Below are positions 61,874-64,000 of a stretch of DNA of 64,000 nt, in pieces. The notes beneath the pieces were generated by a model. It was not told the DNA's origin. It saw nothing but the letters and a program-made list of their open reading frames with translations, and made no database searches. Each line of letters starts with the position of its first letter. Positions within the stretch are counted from its first letter, which is position 1. Location of the stretch: positions 868,001 through 932,000 of the forward strand of contig NZ_VIWW01000001.1 in assembly GCF_007829885.1 (NCBI RefSeq). The letters run 5' to 3'. The stretch is from Streptomyces brevispora (GTDB lineage: Bacteria > Actinomycetota > Actinomycetes > Streptomycetales > Streptomycetaceae). A program made the translations under genes and the position numbers.

Positions 61874-63069
61874 CCGGGCCGGCGGCCGCGCCCCTGACCG
61901 GGCTCCGGGTCATCGATCTCGCCACGCTCTTCGCGGGCCCCCTGTGCGCCACCATGCTCGGCGACTACGGCGCCGAGGTGATCAAGGTCGAGCATCCGCA
62001 GAAGCCCGATCCGTCCCGGGGGCACGGTCCCACCAAGGACGGCATCGGCCTGTGGTGGAAACTGCTCGGCCGCAACAAGCGCACCATGACCCTCGACCTG
62101 TCCGGGCCCGGCGGCCGCGACATCCTGCTGCGGCTCGCCGCCGACACCGATGTGATCATCGAGAACTTCCGGCCGGGCACGCTGGAGCGGTGGGGGCTGG
62201 GCTGGGAGGAGCTGCGCGCCGTCAACCCGCGGCTGGTACTGGCCCGGGTCACGGGCTTCGGCCAGTTCGGCCCGTACGCGCACCGGCCCGGCTTCGGCAC
62301 GCTCGCGGAGGCGATGAGCGGATTCGCCGCGATCACCGGGGAGCCGGACGGACCGCCGACGCTGCCCCCGTTCGGGCTCGCCGACTCGATCGCGGCGATC
62401 GCCACGGCGTTCGCGGTGATGACCGCACTGGCCGGGCGGGAGCGCACCGGTGAGGGGCAGGTCGTCGACCTGGCGATCATCGAACCGATCCTGACGGTGC
62501 TCGGCCCGCAGCCGCTCTGGTACGACCAGCTCGGTTACGTCCAGCCGCGCACCGGCAACCGTTCCCGCAACAACGCCCCGCGCAACACCTACCGCACCTC
62601 GGACGGGCAGTGGGTGGCCGTCTCCACCTCCGCGCAGTCCGTCGCCGAGCGTGTGATGCGCCTGGTGGGGCGGGCGGAGCTGATCGACGAGCCGTGGTTC
62701 GGCTCCGGCACCACCCGCGCCGACCACTGCGAGGTACTCGACGAGGCGGTCGGCAACTGGATCGCCCGGCACACCCGGGACGACGCGATCTCCGCGTTCG
62801 AGAAGGCGGAGGCGGCCATCGCACCCATCCATGACATCCGCGACGTGATGGACGACCCGCAATACCGGGCGCTGGGCTCCATCACCGAGGTCGACGACCC
62901 CGAGCTGGGCTCGCTGCGGATGCAGAACGTCCTGTTCCGGCTCTCCGGGACCCCGGGGGCGATCCGCTGGGCGGGCCGGCCGCACGGGGCGGACACCGAG
63001 GAGATCCTCACCGGGCTCGGCCTGAGCGGCCCGGAGATCTCGGCGCTGCGGGCGGAGCGGGTCCTGTGA
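61870..63069 (+). CDS. CaiB/BaiF family CoA-transferase
   Basis: A 399-residue family III CoA-transferase. The N-terminus LTGLRVIDLATLFAGPLCATMLGDYGAEVIKVEHP and NKRTMTLDLSGPGGRDILLRLAADTDVIIENFRPGTLERWGLG are characteristic. The catalytic Asp172 lies in FGLADSIAAIATAFAVMTALAGRERTGEGQVVD, matching Asp169 of formyl-CoA transferase. It moves CoA from a donor thioester to a carboxylic acid. GTGA overlap with the kinase gene. With the CitE-like lyase next to it, it suggests activation then cleavage of a hydroxy-dicarboxylic acid; itaconate and citramalate pathways use such a pair. Confidence 0.9.
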   Translation: MTGPAAAPLTGLRVIDLATLFAGPLCATMLGDYGAEVIKVEHPQKPDPSRGHGPTKDGIGLWWKLLGRNKRTMTLDLSGPGGRDILLRLAADTDVIIENFRPGTLERWGLGWEELRAVNPRLVLARVTGFGQFGPYAHRPGFGTLAEAMSGFAAITGEPDGPPTLPPFGLADSIAAIATAFAVMTALAGRERTGEGQVVDLAIIEPILTVLGPQPLWYDQLGYVQPRTGNRSRNNAPRNTYRTSDGQWVAVSTSAQSVAERVMRLVGRAELIDEPWFGSGTTRADHCEVLDEAVGNWIARHTRDDAISAFEKAEAAIAPIHDIRDVMDDPQYRALGSITEVDDPELGSLRMQNVLFRLSGTPGAIRWAGRPHGADTEEILTGLGLSGPEISALRAERVL

Positions 63070-63893
63070 CCGCGCTGACCCCCCTCACCTGGCTGTACGC
63101 CCCCGGGGACCGGCCGGACGTGGTGCGCAAGGCGTGCGAGTCGGGGGCGGACGTGGTGATCGTGGATCTGGAGGACGCGGTGGCCCCGGACCGCAAGGAG
63201 TACGCGCGGGCGGCCACCGCGGAGCTCCTCTCCGGGCCCGCGGACGCCGGCGCGGTGCCGGTCCATGTCCGGGTCCACGCCGAGGCCGATGTCCTGGCCC
63301 TGGCCGGGCTGCCGGGCCTCGCCGAGCTACGGCTGCCGAAGATCACGCATGCGGCCTCCGTCCATCACATCGCGGCGCTGGCCCCCGGGGTCGCGCTCTG
63401 TCCGCTGCTGGAGTCGGCGCTCGGCATCGAGCACGCGTACTCGGTGGCCGCCGCCCACCCACAGGTTCGCTCCATCGCCCTGGGTGAGGCGGATCTCCGG
63501 GCCGATCTGGGAGTGCGGGACGACACGGGGCTCGACTGGTCACGCAGCCGGACGGTGGTCGCGGCCCGGGCGGCCGGGCTGGCCCCGCCCGCCCAGTCGG
63601 TGTTCCCGGACGTCCGGGACCTGGGCGGCCTGTGGGCGTCCTGCGTCCATGGGCGGGGGCTGGGGTTTCTCGGCCGGGCGGCGATCCACCCCCGGCAGCT
63701 TCCGGTGATCGAGCGGGCGTTCCGGCCGACGCCGCAGGAGATCGAGGCGGCGCAGGAGATCGTCGAGGCGGCCCGGAAGGAGGCGGGTGCGCTGGCCCTG
63801 CCGGACGGCCGCTTCGTGGACGCGGCGGTGGTGGCCTCGGCCCGCCGCACGCTCGCGCTGGCCGGGCGGACGGTGGTGGCCGGCCGGCGCTGA
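63066..63893 (+). CDS. CitE/HpcH-type lyase (citramalyl/malyl-CoA lyase-like)
   Basis: A 275-residue TIM-barrel lyase of the citrate lyase beta/HpcH family. LYAPGDRPDVVRKACESGADVVIVDLEDAV holds the metal-binding acidic pair. LRLPKITHA, CPLLESALGIEHA and SIALGEADLRADLG follow. The C-terminus LGFLGRAAIHPRQLPVIERAFRPT is typical. It would cleave a 3-hydroxyacyl-CoA into acetyl-CoA plus an oxo acid such as pyruvate or glyoxylate, with Mg. The GTG overlaps the CoA-transferase stop by 4 bases. It is the last gene seen before a hairpin; a hydratase or transporter could lie elsewhere. Confidence 0.88.
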   Translation: MTALTPLTWLYAPGDRPDVVRKACESGADVVIVDLEDAVAPDRKEYARAATAELLSGPADAGAVPVHVRVHAEADVLALAGLPGLAELRLPKITHAASVHHIAALAPGVALCPLLESALGIEHAYSVAAAHPQVRSIALGEADLRADLGVRDDTGLDWSRSRTVVAARAAGLAPPAQSVFPDVRDLGGLWASCVHGRGLGFLGRAAIHPRQLPVIERAFRPTPQEIEAAQEIVEAARKEAGALALPDGRFVDAAVVASARRTLALAGRTVVAGRR

Positions 63894-63926
63894 CGGGGCC
63901 GCGCTCGCGGGCGGCGGCTTTGTCCT

Positions 63927-63960
63927 CGATCGCCGGCCGAATCGAGCCGTCCGGCGATCG
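63927..63960 (+). terminator. Hairpin terminator after the lyase gene
   Basis: CGATCGCCGG (63927-63936) pairs perfectly with CCGGCGATCG (63951-63960), 33 bp past the stop. It resembles the palindromes often seen between Streptomyces genes and probably ends the seven-gene operon. Confidence 0.7.
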
Positions 63961-64000
63961 CGGACGCCCCGGCGACGGTGGTCGCGGTGCGCATCGATGA

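Overview
This window is GC-rich, densely packed core chromosome of an actinobacterium, almost certainly Streptomyces. The support is a strong G/C third-position bias, many GTG starts, long GC hairpin terminators, and Streptomyces-type proteins: ribosomal protein S1 with a Gly/Ser-rich tail, a 67-residue cold-shock protein, an ANTAR-type response regulator, a conserved 45-residue small protein and a two-subunit glutamate synthase. The gene order from rpsA through polA, the branched-chain amino acid (liv) operon, pyk and gltDB matches the Streptomyces core as I remember it; this was not checked. There is no CRISPR array, rRNA, insertion sequence or prophage.

Layout. 0-3.1 kb: a secreted beta-helix protein and rpsA. 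3.5-11 kb: a methyltransferase, helicase HrpB, a DUF3068 membrane protein with a 45-aa partner, a secreted lytic transglycosylase and a DUF4184 membrane protein. 11-17 kb: polA, a YdeP-type molybdopterin oxidoreductase and a thioesterase. 17.4-23.2 kb: a complete branched-chain amino acid ABC importer (binding protein, two permeases, two ATPases) with a strong hairpin after the binding-protein gene. 23.2-24.9 kb: an ANTAR response regulator, an odd tRNA with a Leu-type CAA anticodon but no long variable arm, and an HTH plus LAGLIDADG protein. 24.9-29.2 kb: pyruvate kinase, a SIMPL protein and a Tat-exported 5'-nucleotidase. 29.2-32.1 kb: a two-gene DesA/DesB-like pair (PLP decarboxylase and N-hydroxylase) without the other siderophore genes. 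32.4-42.6 kb: a serine hydrolase with a divergent TetR regulator, aminopeptidase N, chorismate mutase, an AraC regulator divergent from a GH35 beta-galactosidase, a zinc peptidase-like protein and an ankyrin protein. 42.7-48.1 kb: a DEAD-box helicase behind cspA, a KstR2-like TetR regulator, a PPOX protein, a HutD protein and a rhomboid protease. 48.2-54.2 kb: gltD and gltB. 54.7-55.4 kb: a VIT-family iron/manganese transporter.

The most unusual part is 55.6-63.9 kb. Seven genes on the + strand are joined by stop/start or longer overlaps: four divergent ADP-ribosylglycohydrolase (ARH/DraG) family proteins, a ribokinase-like PfkB kinase, a CaiB/BaiF-type CoA-transferase and a CitE/HpcH-type lyase. 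This reads as one pathway that hydrolyses a ribosyl or other glycosidic bond, phosphorylates the sugar, activates a released acid as a CoA thioester and cleaves it. The substrate is unknown. The first hydrolase has a Cys-rich X-Pro-Cys tail, and the second has lost conserved metal-ligand positions. A pair of inverted iron-box-like elements lies between this operon and the VIT gene.

Functions come from reading motifs by eye. No database search or structure prediction was run.
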